Made by a program: the position numbers and the translations under genes. A DNA stretch of 64,000 bases from Bacteriovorax sp. MedPE-SWde (GTDB taxonomy: Bacteria; Bdellovibrionota; Bacteriovoracia; Bacteriovoracales; Bacteriovoracaceae), in the NCBI GenBank assembly GCA_001874305.1, contig MPCU01000002.1, positions 310,001 to 374,000 of the forward strand, read 5' to 3'. Shown in pieces: positions 16,387 to 24,311 of this stretch. Below the pieces are notes generated by a model, which saw nothing but the letters and a program-made list of their open reading frames with translations, had not been told where the DNA came from and did no database searches. Every line of letters starts with the position of its first letter. Position 1 is the stretch's first letter.

Positions 16387-17259
16387 ATGCTTAAACAAAT
16401 TAGAAATGTTGTTATATCAACACTACTACTTACAACGTCAAATATACTTGCATGTGACATAGATGGTCAGACAGGTATCATGCCAGAAAATGACATGTTC
16501 ATTGGTGTTAATCAAAAAAGCCTTAATGGTGTAACTGAAGAAGTATTCAATCGTGTAATCGATAGAGCTATCGAGCACTATGAGCCAGTTATTGCTGAAA
16601 AAGGTAAAAAACTAAAAGTATTCAGAAAATGGGAAGATGGAACAGTTAATGCATATGCTAAGCAAATGGGTTCAACTTGGGAAGTACATATGTTTGGTGG
16701 ACTTGCACGTCACAACCTAGTTTCAGCTGATGGATTTGCACTAGTTCTTTGTCATGAGCTTGGTCACCACCTTGCTGGTGCTCCAAAGGTTACAAGATTC
16801 TTCACTAAGACTTGGGCATCAAATGAAGGTCAATCTGACTACTGGGCTTCAATGAAGTGTTTCAGAAAGATTTACGGTGACGATAACAATCAAGCAATCG
16901 TATCTAATATGAAGATTGATGCTGTTGTTACTAAGAAATGTAACGCAATCTGGGAAGATGCTTCGGATGTAGCACTTTGTGAAAGAGCTTCTCAAGCTTC
17001 ACTAGGTCTTGCTACTCTTCTTAACGGAAATAGACCAGTTTCTTTTACAACTCCTGATACATCAGTAGTAAGTAAAACTAACCATAAGCACCCTGCTGGA
17101 CAATGTAGACTAGATACTTACTTTGCAGGAGCACTTTGTACAAAAGATATTCATGACGAAACAGACAACAGAGATCAGACTGCTGGTGTTTGTAACAGAT
17201 ATGAAGGTTTTGACGAAGGTGTAAGATCTAAGTGTTGGTTCAAACCAAACCGTATCTAA
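16387..17259 (+). CDS. Exported HExxH zinc metalloprotease-like protein
   Basis: A signal peptide (to about residue 21, then CDIDGQ) leads to a 270-residue protein with CHELGHHLAG: H123 and H127 bind zinc and E124 is catalytic. E147 in NEGQSDYW is a likely third ligand, as in gluzincins. Several Cys residues suggest disulfides in the exported protein. The substrate is unknown; a role in degrading prey or surface proteins is inference. The gene has a strong ribosome site that a leader repeat could hide. A strong terminator follows. Confidence 0.78.
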   Translation: MLKQIRNVVISTLLLTTSNILACDIDGQTGIMPENDMFIGVNQKSLNGVTEEVFNRVIDRAIEHYEPVIAEKGKKLKVFRKWEDGTVNAYAKQMGSTWEVHMFGGLARHNLVSADGFALVLCHELGHHLAGAPKVTRFFTKTWASNEGQSDYWASMKCFRKIYGDDNNQAIVSNMKIDAVVTKKCNAIWEDASDVALCERASQASLGLATLLNGNRPVSFTTPDTSVVSKTNHKHPAGQCRLDTYFAGALCTKDIHDETDNRDQTAGVCNRYEGFDEGVRSKCWFKPNRI

Positions 17260-17286
17260 TTAATTAAATTATATACAAGTTATTAA

Positions 17287-17311
17287 GGGCCAAGAAATTG
17301 GCCCTTTTTTT
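17287..17311 (+). terminator. Rho-independent terminator of the metalloprotease gene
   Basis: A seven-base stem GGGCCAA/TTGGCCC (17287-17304) with a GAAA tetraloop is followed by seven T. Confidence 0.92.
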
Positions 17312-17356
17312 GTGTAAATTCTACAACTTATATATGAAACTGCAGTTAATTTGTTT

Positions 17357-17386
17357 ATAAATACCAAAATCTAAAGAGGTATTTAT
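17357..17386 (+). promoter_or_regulatory. Inverted repeat covering the ribosome site of the 17387 gene
   Basis: ATAAATACC (17357-17365) and GGTATTTAT (17378-17386) form a perfect nine-base stem with a 12-base loop. The right arm begins within the AGAGG Shine-Dalgarno sequence and ends at the base before the ATG. The AU-rich stem would open easily, which is the shape of an RNA thermometer or regulated leader. Confidence 0.5.
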
Positions 17387-18253
17387 ATGAAAAGCGTTTC
17401 CATCTTACTAATTCTTAGTTTTCTATCTACCAATGCTGTTGCAAATACAAGAGACCGTATCTCTTATGATTCGCATGGAGAAAATCTACCAGATCAAGTA
17501 ACCAACAATGTTGAGGCGCAAGAGTATCGTCAAGCTGTAAAAGATCTCATTGGTATGGAATCATATGAAAAGAATGATCTCGAGTTCTTTACGAAAAGTT
17601 ATAAAGGTCTTTACTTAATTAAGAAAACAAATAGAAAAGAGCCTGCATTTAGAAATGTTATTGCACATACAAAGAATGTTTATCCATGGAAGAATGGTAA
17701 GTCATTCATTGGAGCGTTAAAGAAATATACAAAGCAGAATGGATGTATCCCAAAAGTATCTTCTGTTTCTCATGGTTGGGCCACAAGCACAGAGTACGGC
17801 GACTTTCACGGTCTGTCCGGATCAAAAGGATTTAATGGTATTTATGCATCAAAAGCAACGAGACCAAAAGGTCTTGCAAAACTAGGAACAAGAACTGTTA
17901 AAGAGGATTTACAAGAAGCAATCGATAACGGTGAAGTTAAGTTCTGTGGTAAGTGTGTAATTCAATTCTATGCTTGTAATATCTCGACTCTCTTCGCAGA
18001 TACACTAGCAAACGTTACAAAATGCCAGACTGTTGTTGCAACAGGAAAAGCATCTCCATATTTTCAGTCAGTAGATACAGAAGAGGAATATAAGAAAACA
18101 TACTCAGGGTTTCACTACTGGAAAGCAGCAGCTGGAATATGGGAAGAACGAGGTCTAGGTCAATGGTATAGATCAACTCCTATTACTAATGAACACGGTG
18201 ACGTGGTTGATATGATCAAAGAAAATATTGGAAACCTCTACATCGCATTATAA
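17387..18253 (+). CDS. Exported protein with possible caspase-like His/Cys pair
   Basis: A signal peptide (cleavage after VANA or nearby, residue 19-20) precedes a 268-residue protein. The segment SVSHGWATS has H129-Gly, and VIQFYACNIS has C197, with a following LANVTKCQTVVATG strand. This His-Gly then hydrophobic-strand-x-A-C-N arrangement resembles DUF4347 and other caspase-fold peptidases, but the family was not confirmed. The next gene, a trypsin-like protease, begins two bases after its stop, so they form an operon of exported proteins. If not a peptidase, it is an unrecognised secreted protein. Confidence 0.65.
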   Translation: MKSVSILLILSFLSTNAVANTRDRISYDSHGENLPDQVTNNVEAQEYRQAVKDLIGMESYEKNDLEFFTKSYKGLYLIKKTNRKEPAFRNVIAHTKNVYPWKNGKSFIGALKKYTKQNGCIPKVSSVSHGWATSTEYGDFHGLSGSKGFNGIYASKATRPKGLAKLGTRTVKEDLQEAIDNGEVKFCGKCVIQFYACNISTLFADTLANVTKCQTVVATGKASPYFQSVDTEEEYKKTYSGFHYWKAAAGIWEERGLGQWYRSTPITNEHGDVVDMIKENIGNLYIAL

Positions 18254-18255
18254 AT

Positions 18256-19074
18256 ATGTATAAATTAACAGTCCTACTACTTATTTTATGTTCAACAACT
18301 TTTGCAAAAAGCGGAAGTGAACTTAAGGTTGAGGAAGTAGTAGGAAAAATAATGGTAAAAGAATCTCTCTTTAAAAATCCATACCACTGCTCATCATTTC
18401 TATTTGAAACAAAGAACAAAATGACTTTAATGGCAACTGCACATCACTGCTTCCCATATGGGAATGAAAAAAAGAAGAGAAGAGCATATGCTCATAATGA
18501 AAAAATAAGAAAAATTAAAAAGTCTTATATTTCGTATAAAATGCTTGAGAAAGTAGATAACTTCAATCGTGACCTTACAGTCCTCAAACCATTATCACAT
18601 AAGAATTTAGATGTATTAAAGATCTCTAAAAGCCCTGCACTTCTAGGAGATACAGTTTATGTACTAGGTTACGCAGCAAAAGGTGGTCACCAAAAGCTAA
18701 AGCTTGAATGTACGTATATTGCAAAAGGAGCATATTCTCTACCAAGTCGAAATATGATACTCGGAGACTTTATTAAATGTAGCCACGATAGAAATTCAAT
18801 TGCAGGAATGTCCGGTGGGCCTATTTTAAATGAAGCAGGTGAAGTCCTTGGAGTACTTAGTGCTGAGATCTTAAAAGACGATCACTCTTCAGCAATTCCG
18901 ATTCTAGTTTACCAACCACTAGAGGAATCATACTTTATTAATAATAAGGTAAATCTAGATAACTCTGGTACATATAGCTTCTCTAAATATCTCAAAAAAA
19001 TTCTATCTTATGATGAAATTGAGGTTGAAGAAAGTCCCGCGCCAGTTACTGTTAAAGATGGACTAGTTATTTAA
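18256..19074 (+). CDS. Exported trypsin-like serine protease
   Basis: A signal peptide ends near FAKS. The chymotrypsin-fold catalytic triad is visible: H64 in ATAHHC, D106 in FNRDLTVLK and S186 in GMSGGP. The length, 272 residues, is usual for the family with a short C-terminal extension. It is cotranscribed with the possible caspase-like gene (two-base spacing, no ribosome site of its own), so its translation is probably coupled. Its 3' end overlaps the convergent MBL-fold gene by eight bases. Confidence 0.85.
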   Translation: MYKLTVLLLILCSTTFAKSGSELKVEEVVGKIMVKESLFKNPYHCSSFLFETKNKMTLMATAHHCFPYGNEKKKRRAYAHNEKIRKIKKSYISYKMLEKVDNFNRDLTVLKPLSHKNLDVLKISKSPALLGDTVYVLGYAAKGGHQKLKLECTYIAKGAYSLPSRNMILGDFIKCSHDRNSIAGMSGGPILNEAGEVLGVLSAEILKDDHSSAIPILVYQPLEESYFINNKVNLDNSGTYSFSKYLKKILSYDEIEVEESPAPVTVKDGLVI

Positions 19075-19822
19075 ATCTATGTTTTCTTAGGTTTTTAACT
19101 AACTGCTTTAAGATATGTTTGTTATTTATAGGATTTGGTTTCACCTTACAAATCACCTCTTCAATACTTGAGTCGTCAATCTCAGTTTTGCCTCCATGGG
19201 CCAAGAGATACTCTTTGATATCGAGATCAATGTACTTTTTTAAAGACGTCTTATAGTCCTCTGGAAAGCTCACAGGATGGGGAATAATAAAGTTATTGCG
19301 AAGCTTTATAAGGTTATCAGCGATATAAGCAGTGCCACTCTCCTTATGATAGAAGGTTAAATCACTATCTGTATGACCAGGAGTATAAATAACTTCCCAG
19401 TCCTCGAAACCAGGAACAGGTGAATTACCTTTTAAAAAGAAATTGGAATCAACTCTCCTCTTAAAGAAAATATTGTTAATGCCTTTTTTCATTTTCTTGG
19501 CAACATACCAAGTTAGGAGAATATCTATAAAGTAGTTCTTTAGACCATCCCACCCAAGGTACCAAATATCAGCACCTTCTTTAATAGCGATAGGAGTATT
19601 AAACTTTGATTTATAACTATTTGCTCCTCCTGCATGGTCAGGATGGATATGAGAGACAAGAACGAGCTTTAAATCACTCATCTTCCTACTTAGATCATTT
19701 TCAATATAGTTTTGAACAGCTTTAACATCACAGCGGCAGCCACTATCTAATAGCATGAGTTTATCATGATACTCGACAAGATAGAGAGATTGAATATAAC
19801 CTTTAATTCTATGGATTTTCAT
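19067..19822 (-). CDS. Metallo-beta-lactamase-fold hydrolase
   Basis: The motif SHIHPDHAGG supplies the HxHxDH zinc site. Further ligands are in TPGHTDSDL, an Asp in AYIADN and a His in LLAHGGK. No signal peptide is seen. MBL-fold enzymes of this general type hydrolyse thioesters, lactones or phosphodiesters, and the substrate cannot be read here. Its start overlaps the end of the trypsin-like gene by 14 bases, indicating a shared transcript. Confidence 0.85.
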   Translation of the reverse strand: MKIHRIKGYIQSLYLVEYHDKLMLLDSGCRCDVKAVQNYIENDLSRKMSDLKLVLVSHIHPDHAGGANSYKSKFNTPIAIKEGADIWYLGWDGLKNYFIDILLTWYVAKKMKKGINNIFFKRRVDSNFFLKGNSPVPGFEDWEVIYTPGHTDSDLTFYHKESGTAYIADNLIKLRNNFIIPHPVSFPEDYKTSLKKYIDLDIKEYLLAHGGKTEIDDSSIEEVICKVKPNPINNKHILKQLVKNLRKHRFK

Positions 19823-20765
19823 TTAGAAGTATCTTAAGTGGTGAGAGTAGCATGTGTCCACTGAGATAACTTGTTTGTGACTCTGATTCATTGTATTTAT
19901 TGAATCTATAACAACGCTTCTTTCTATCTAGTCCAAAAGCGGGTTTAAAGCCCTGGTTTACAGTAATACCTACGAGCTCACCTGTTCTATAATCAAATAG
20001 AGGCCCTCCAGAGTTTCCTTTTAAAGTATCAATCGTAGAGGTCATATAAATAGAATTGTATTTTCCTACAACTTGTCCCCTATCGTTATGTTTCATTGGA
20101 AGTCCCAAAGGATGGCCAACCGATATTGCTCTTTGCCCTTTTAACATAGGATCAAAATTAATACCTATTTTTCTAAATCCTGTAACAGCTCTATCGAGTC
20201 TCAATAAAGCAATATCTTTATAAGTTGAAAAGTCTCTAATATCCGCAGGTAAAGGTCTAACACCCATCGAAATTCTTTGTGCATTTAAGTCTCTTCTTTG
20301 TTGAGAGTACTTCAGAGATATATTTTCAAATTCATGATGAAGTATTTCTGTAACTTTATAACCTTCTCTCATTGAGAGGTCATCACCATTTTGATAATTA
20401 AAATACCAAGTATTTTTATAGATTGAAAGATCAATACAATGCCCAGCAGTTGCAACTAAGTCTTCACCGACCAACACTCCACTACAAGTACCTACAGCAA
20501 CTTCATTTAGAAATGGAATATCTTCACAGACCTTTCGCGAACCAGAGTTGTTATAAAAAACAGACATGATTTTATTTCTAAGAAGTATTGGTTCATCAAG
20601 AGCACCTTCATTAACCATAATTCCAGTGTTAGAAAATATATGCTTGAAACGAGACTCACTCATCTCTCTGTCTTCATAACTAACTCCTCCGAATATTACT
20701 TTGTTTATTCCAAATACTGGATTAGAAAGAACAATTAAAATGAGAAGATTGATAGTTTTAAGCAT
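19809..20765 (-). CDS. Exported trypsin-like serine protease (318 aa)
   Basis: A signal peptide (residues 1-19) is followed by a trypsin-fold domain with H109 in TAGHC, D184 in DIALLRL and S252 in GNSGGPLFD. Paired Cys residues (C80, C94, C110) suggest disulfides in the exported enzyme. It is the first gene of a two-gene operon with the MBL-fold hydrolase. The ATG is only five bases after a TATAAT (20776-20771), with no Shine-Dalgarno sequence, so the message may be leaderless. Confidence 0.88.
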   Translation of the reverse strand: MLKTINLLILIVLSNPVFGINKVIFGGVSYEDREMSESRFKHIFSNTGIMVNEGALDEPILLRNKIMSVFYNNSGSRKVCEDIPFLNEVAVGTCSGVLVGEDLVATAGHCIDLSIYKNTWYFNYQNGDDLSMREGYKVTEILHHEFENISLKYSQQRRDLNAQRISMGVRPLPADIRDFSTYKDIALLRLDRAVTGFRKIGINFDPMLKGQRAISVGHPLGLPMKHNDRGQVVGKYNSIYMTSTIDTLKGNSGGPLFDYRTGELVGITVNQGFKPAFGLDRKKRCYRFNKYNESESQTSYLSGHMLLSPLKILLNENP

Positions 20766-20920
20766 GCGTGATTATACACTTTCAAGGGGCTAAAATAGAG
20801 ATTTTTGGAATATTTACATGAATATAATGCAATTTATCCTTCCTTGTTGAAAATCGGCCTATAAGTTAAAATTTATCCATAATATTAATATGTTACAAAG
20901 CCTCAACAAAAGGATGAAAG

Positions 20921-21652
20921 TTGAAATTAATCATTACTTTTCTAATTAGTTACGCATCACTTGCAGGTATTACTCCAAATAGAGAATCACTCTATAATTG
21001 TGTCAATTATGACAACTCCAAAGAAGTAGAGGGCGCAACTATCTATAAATCTAATTACGGTAGTTCAAAAGAATTCTACGAGATAGAAGTCAAAACTTTA
21101 AAGTATGGTAGACAATCTTCATACTTTAAAAAAGTTAATCTCGTTTCTAAGTACGATGGCAAAATACAGTCTTACACGACAGGTAGCTTTAGAATTAAGA
21201 TTGATAAAGTAAGAAAGGGTATAGACGGAAACTTCTGGGCATTTGCAAGATTACCAAAACACGAGATCCATTCAATGGACTGGTCATGTAAAAGTTCGTC
21301 TAAAGGATATCTACAAGAAAAGTTGAGCAAAGCTTCTTGTATAGAGAATATATGCTTAGGTGATGATGTTATGGACAATTTTGGATGGAGTGGATTTGTT
21401 CAAGATCTAAATGTTGAAGAAAGAATTGTCTTTGTTAAAATGCCAAGAGATGGATCTATCCACGAATTCCCATTTGAAGACATGGGAAAGAGATCTGAGT
21501 GTTTTGCTAACTACTGTGAAGAAGAGTTTGCATACTACAGAGGAAATGAAAAAGTAGAAATAGTCTCACTATATACTAATGATATGGCAAGAATTTGGTC
21601 ACCAAGTGCTCAACTTATGTATATTACAAATATTAAGTTCCTAACTAAATAG
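20921..21652 (+). CDS. Exported protein of unknown function (243 aa)
   Basis: The start is TTG at 20921, six bases after AGGA. Residues 1-16 are a signal peptide (MKLIITFLISYASLAG). The mature part is beta-rich, with six or more Cys residues, including C141 and C145 in ASCIENICLGD and two in SECFANYCEE, so disulfide bonds are likely. No family is recognised. It stands between a divergent protease operon and the DUF445 gene, in a stretch full of exported proteins. Confidence 0.7.
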   Translation: MKLIITFLISYASLAGITPNRESLYNCVNYDNSKEVEGATIYKSNYGSSKEFYEIEVKTLKYGRQSSYFKKVNLVSKYDGKIQSYTTGSFRIKIDKVRKGIDGNFWAFARLPKHEIHSMDWSCKSSSKGYLQEKLSKASCIENICLGDDVMDNFGWSGFVQDLNVEERIVFVKMPRDGSIHEFPFEDMGKRSECFANYCEEEFAYYRGNEKVEIVSLYTNDMARIWSPSAQLMYITNIKFLTK

Positions 21653-21662
21653 TTTAAATAAA

Positions 21663-21729
21663 CCTCTCATATAGACGAATCAGTCTTTAAAGTTGTATAA
21701 TCACACTTTAAAGATTGATTCCGGAGAGG
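21663..21729 (+). promoter_or_regulatory. Long inverted repeat around a TATAAT box before the DUF445 gene
   Basis: AATCAGTCTTTAAAGT (21678-21693) pairs with ACTTTAAAGATTGATT (21705-21720) with one G:T pair, around an 11-base loop containing TATAAT. Outside it, CCTCTC (21663-21668) is complementary to GAGAGG (21724-21729), the ribosome site of the next gene. It can be read as a promoter (TAGACG, 18 bases, TATAAT) inside a symmetric operator, or as an RNA leader that masks the ribosome site. Confidence 0.55.
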
Positions 21730-21732
21730 CCA

Positions 21733-22431
21733 ATGAATAAAAGTCTAATTACAAATATCCTTAGTATTTCGCTTATTGCAATCGGATATGCCTCACCTAT
21801 TTATTCAGATCAGCTAAAGACGATGGGACTTTACTCATTCTCAGGAGCAATAACAAACTGGCTAGCTATTCATATGTTATTTGAAAAAGTCCCGGGGCTC
21901 TACGGATCAGGCATTATCACAGAGAGATTTCAAGAATTTAAGCTTGGTATTAGATCAATGATAATGAATCAATTCTTTACTAAAGAAAACTTTGAAAAGT
22001 TTATGAGTACAAACTCTGCGAGTCTTATAAAAATAGAAGAAGAAGTTGTAATGCAGTCAATTGATTTTGATAAAGTCTTTGATAAACTAAAAGGTGCTAT
22101 TCTTGAATCATCATTTGGCGGAATGCTAAATATGTTTGGTGGACCTGCGGCACTAGATCCACTGAAGCCACAATTCGAAGAGAAGTTTAAAGAAATTATT
22201 GCTGATATGTTAGCTGATGAGAATTTTATCTCTAATCTGACACAATCAGGAGAAGCAAGCACTGGCCTATCAGATAGTGTAGAAGAGATGGTTGATGCTA
22301 GACTTAATGAACTAACTCCACAAATGGTAAAAGAAATAATACAAGAAATGATCCGAGAGCATTTAGGATGGCTTGTTGTTTGGGGTGGTGTTTTTGGTGC
22401 AATTATTGGTCTTGCTACTACAGTAGTATAA
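21733..22431 (+). CDS. DUF445-family membrane protein
   Basis: The start ATG 21733 directly follows GGAGAGG. An N-terminal helix and the family signature SGAITNWLAIHMLFEKVPGLYGSG identify DUF445 (quoted segments: GAITNWLAIHMLF, GLYGSGII). A long helical central region follows, and a C-terminal membrane helix (WLVVWGGVFGAIIGLATTVV in part) closes the protein. DUF445 proteins are inner-membrane proteins of unknown role. It is nine bases upstream of the YaeQ gene, so the two are cotranscribed. Confidence 0.85.
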   Translation: MNKSLITNILSISLIAIGYASPIYSDQLKTMGLYSFSGAITNWLAIHMLFEKVPGLYGSGIITERFQEFKLGIRSMIMNQFFTKENFEKFMSTNSASLIKIEEEVVMQSIDFDKVFDKLKGAILESSFGGMLNMFGGPAALDPLKPQFEEKFKEIIADMLADENFISNLTQSGEASTGLSDSVEEMVDARLNELTPQMVKEIIQEMIREHLGWLVVWGGVFGAIIGLATTVV

Positions 22432-22440
22432 GAGATAGAG

Positions 22441-22977
22441 ATGGCGATTGGTGCAACAATATTTAAAGTAAACTTAAACCTATCAAACCTAAATAGTCAC
22501 TATTATGATGACTTTAATTTAACTATAGCAAAGCACCCATCAGAAAATGATGAGAGAATGATGTATAGAATTATAGCATTTCTCTTTTGTGCACACCAAG
22601 ACCTTGAGCTCACAAAAGGGCTTAGCTCTACAGAAGAGCCAGATCTATGGCAAAGAGATATTACAGGAAGAATTATTCACTGGATTGAACTTGGTCTTCC
22701 AGATGAAAGAAGAATTAAACAGGCCTGTGGAAAATCAGACAATGTAACGATCTTCACCTATCACGAAAACAAAACTCAAGAATGGATTACAAAGATAAGC
22801 GCATCATTTAAGAATAATGATAAGGTAAAAATTTATCATATTAATACTCTTGAAGGTCCACAAATCGAATCTCTAATAAAGAAGAGTATGAGACTGAGTG
22901 CACTTATTGAAGAGAATATACTATACCTAAGCGATGATGACGATCGTATTGGAATAGAGTTTAAAGAACTATTATAA
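22441..22977 (+). CDS. yaeQ: YaeQ family protein
   Basis: The 178-residue protein carries the YaeQ pattern from end to end: an N-terminal FKVNLNLSNLNSHYYDDFNLTIAKHPSE region (in part), LCAHQDLELTKGLSSTEEPDLW-like central segment and GRIIHWIELGLPDERR. The fold is PD-(D/E)XK nuclease-like, but no cellular function is established. It is second in an operon with the DUF445 gene, and its last six bases overlap the convergent dioxygenase gene. Confidence 0.9.
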   Translation: MAIGATIFKVNLNLSNLNSHYYDDFNLTIAKHPSENDERMMYRIIAFLFCAHQDLELTKGLSSTEEPDLWQRDITGRIIHWIELGLPDERRIKQACGKSDNVTIFTYHENKTQEWITKISASFKNNDKVKIYHINTLEGPQIESLIKKSMRLSALIEENILYLSDDDDRIGIEFKELL

Positions 22978-23706
22978 TTGTGTGAAGATATCGGGATTGT
23001 CCATTAGCTTCAATTCTTCACGATTTGGAAAACATGCTTTATCCGCATACTTTAAAATATCAGGATTCTTGTTACAGAATAATAAATCAAAGGATAAGCG
23101 ATCAAGCCCATATATACCTCTGTGGATAATGTTGGCATCGAAGACTAAGAGATCCCCTCTATCAACTTTTATCACTTTAGTATTAGAAAGATTATCTGAA
23201 GACCTTCTGCCCTCTCTCTCAAGTCTAGTATCAAGTTCAGCATCATAATCCCAACGATCTTGACTCCCTGGAATCAACTCAAGACCAGGCTCATCTTTTA
23301 GAGCTAATCTAAAGTGGAAAACCAGCTGTTCCTTACTTTCTATAATTCTTCTTTGTTCGCTTTCATCTAATCCAGAGTATTGAATATCACGATGCCAGTA
23401 ATTACGCTGATCAGTGTTAACAGGATTAAAGAACAACTGAGAATTTAAAAAGGCAATATCATCATCTAAATACTTACTAACAACTTTAATGAGCTCTTTT
23501 GAAGATATAAACTTTAATAAGAATATACGTTCTTCAGTAGAAAGATATTTACCACTAGTTATATATGCACTATTTATCGCTTTAGTCTGATAAAACTCAC
23601 TATTATCTCGACACCAACCTGCGTGAAAATTTTCAAGAATGCCTTGTAGTTCATTAAGATAACTATCATCTATAAAGTTTTTAATTACGTAATAACCAGA
23701 TTCCAC
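22972..23706 (-). CDS. Phytanoyl-CoA dioxygenase (PhyH) family protein
   Basis: The 244-residue protein has the Fe(II)/2-oxoglutarate oxygenase layout of the PhyH family: metal ligands H and D in HRDIQYSG, the distal His in IIHRGIYG with the following Arg that binds 2-oxoglutarate, and a VKVDRGDLLVFDANI strand. Substrate is not predictable. The start is GTG at 23706, behind a weak AGAGAG. An 11-base inverted repeat lies immediately upstream and overlaps that site. Confidence 0.85.
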   Translation of the reverse strand: MESGYYVIKNFIDDSYLNELQGILENFHAGWCRDNSEFYQTKAINSAYITSGKYLSTEERIFLLKFISSKELIKVVSKYLDDDIAFLNSQLFFNPVNTDQRNYWHRDIQYSGLDESEQRRIIESKEQLVFHFRLALKDEPGLELIPGSQDRWDYDAELDTRLEREGRRSSDNLSNTKVIKVDRGDLLVFDANIIHRGIYGLDRLSFDLLFCNKNPDILKYADKACFPNREELKLMDNPDIFTQL

Positions 23707-23711
23707 ACTTC

Positions 23712-23762
23712 TCTCTTGGTAACAATGCCTTCACTATTCTATTTAACAATATTACCAAGAGA
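23712..23762 (-). promoter_or_regulatory. Inverted repeat upstream of the PhyH gene
   Basis: TCTCTTGGTAA (23712-23722) and TTACCAAGAGA (23752-23762) are perfect complements separated by 29 bases. On the minus-strand message the distal arm runs into the AGAGAG ribosome site of the gene starting at 23706. It may be an operator or a leader hairpin. Confidence 0.45.
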
Positions 23763-23778
23763 TACTTAATATGATCAA

Positions 23779-24051
23779 CTACTCTTTACAATGAACGACA
23801 TAAGGAGTTAATGCTCCATGTTCTTTTAACTTAACACATGAGACATTTATCATAGGATTAGAACCACTTGAGCTACCAAGCCAGCAAATACAAGCAGTCT
23901 TATCAATATAGTAATAATACCCATTCAAATCAATATCGGCCTTTATTAAATAGGTTGTATCATGATCAAGAGAAATAGACTTCATAGTAGAATCTTCTGC
24001 AAATACTGAAACACTAAAGAACAAGCAAATAGCTACAAACAAGGTTCTCAT
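23779..24051 (-). CDS. Small exported protein (90 aa)
   Basis: A clear signal peptide ends VSVFA (residue 18). The mature 72 residues include four Cys (ACICW, SCVKL and HCKE), suggesting two disulfides. No family is recognised. It has a good ribosome site (AAAGGAG) and lies 27 bases after a small lipoprotein gene and downstream of the FecR gene in the same direction, so the three may be one transcript. Confidence 0.65.
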   Translation of the reverse strand: MRTLFVAICLFFSVSVFAEDSTMKSISLDHDTTYLIKADIDLNGYYYYIDKTACICWLGSSSGSNPMINVSCVKLKEHGALTPYVVHCKE

Positions 24052-24078
24052 AAACTCTCCTTTATATTTATTTAAAAA

Positions 24079-24300
24079 CTATCGCATACATTTATTTCTT
24101 GCCGCCAATATAACCTTAATTTCATTTGCATCATCTTCTAAATACCAGCGGTTATTTACGGCCTTTCCATTAATCTTTATTTGGTAAATATCATCTTGGA
24201 CATGTTTCTCTACAGAACAAATTGCCTTAGAGCGAACAATCTCGGGAGTTCCACAAGAGAACAAGAGTAAAATAATTAATCCATGACTCACTTTTTTCAT
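24079..24300 (-). CDS. Small lipoprotein (73 aa)
   Basis: The N-terminus MKKVSHGLIILLLFSCG is a lipoprotein signal with Cys16 as the lipidated residue. The mature part is about 57 residues with two or three further Cys. No family is recognised. It starts 11 bases after the FecR gene ends and is probably its operon partner. Confidence 0.65.
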   Translation of the reverse strand: MKKVSHGLIILLLFSCGTPEIVRSKAICSVEKHVQDDIYQIKINGKAVNNRWYLEDDANEIKVILAARNKCMR

Positions 24301-24311
24301 ATATTAATCCT

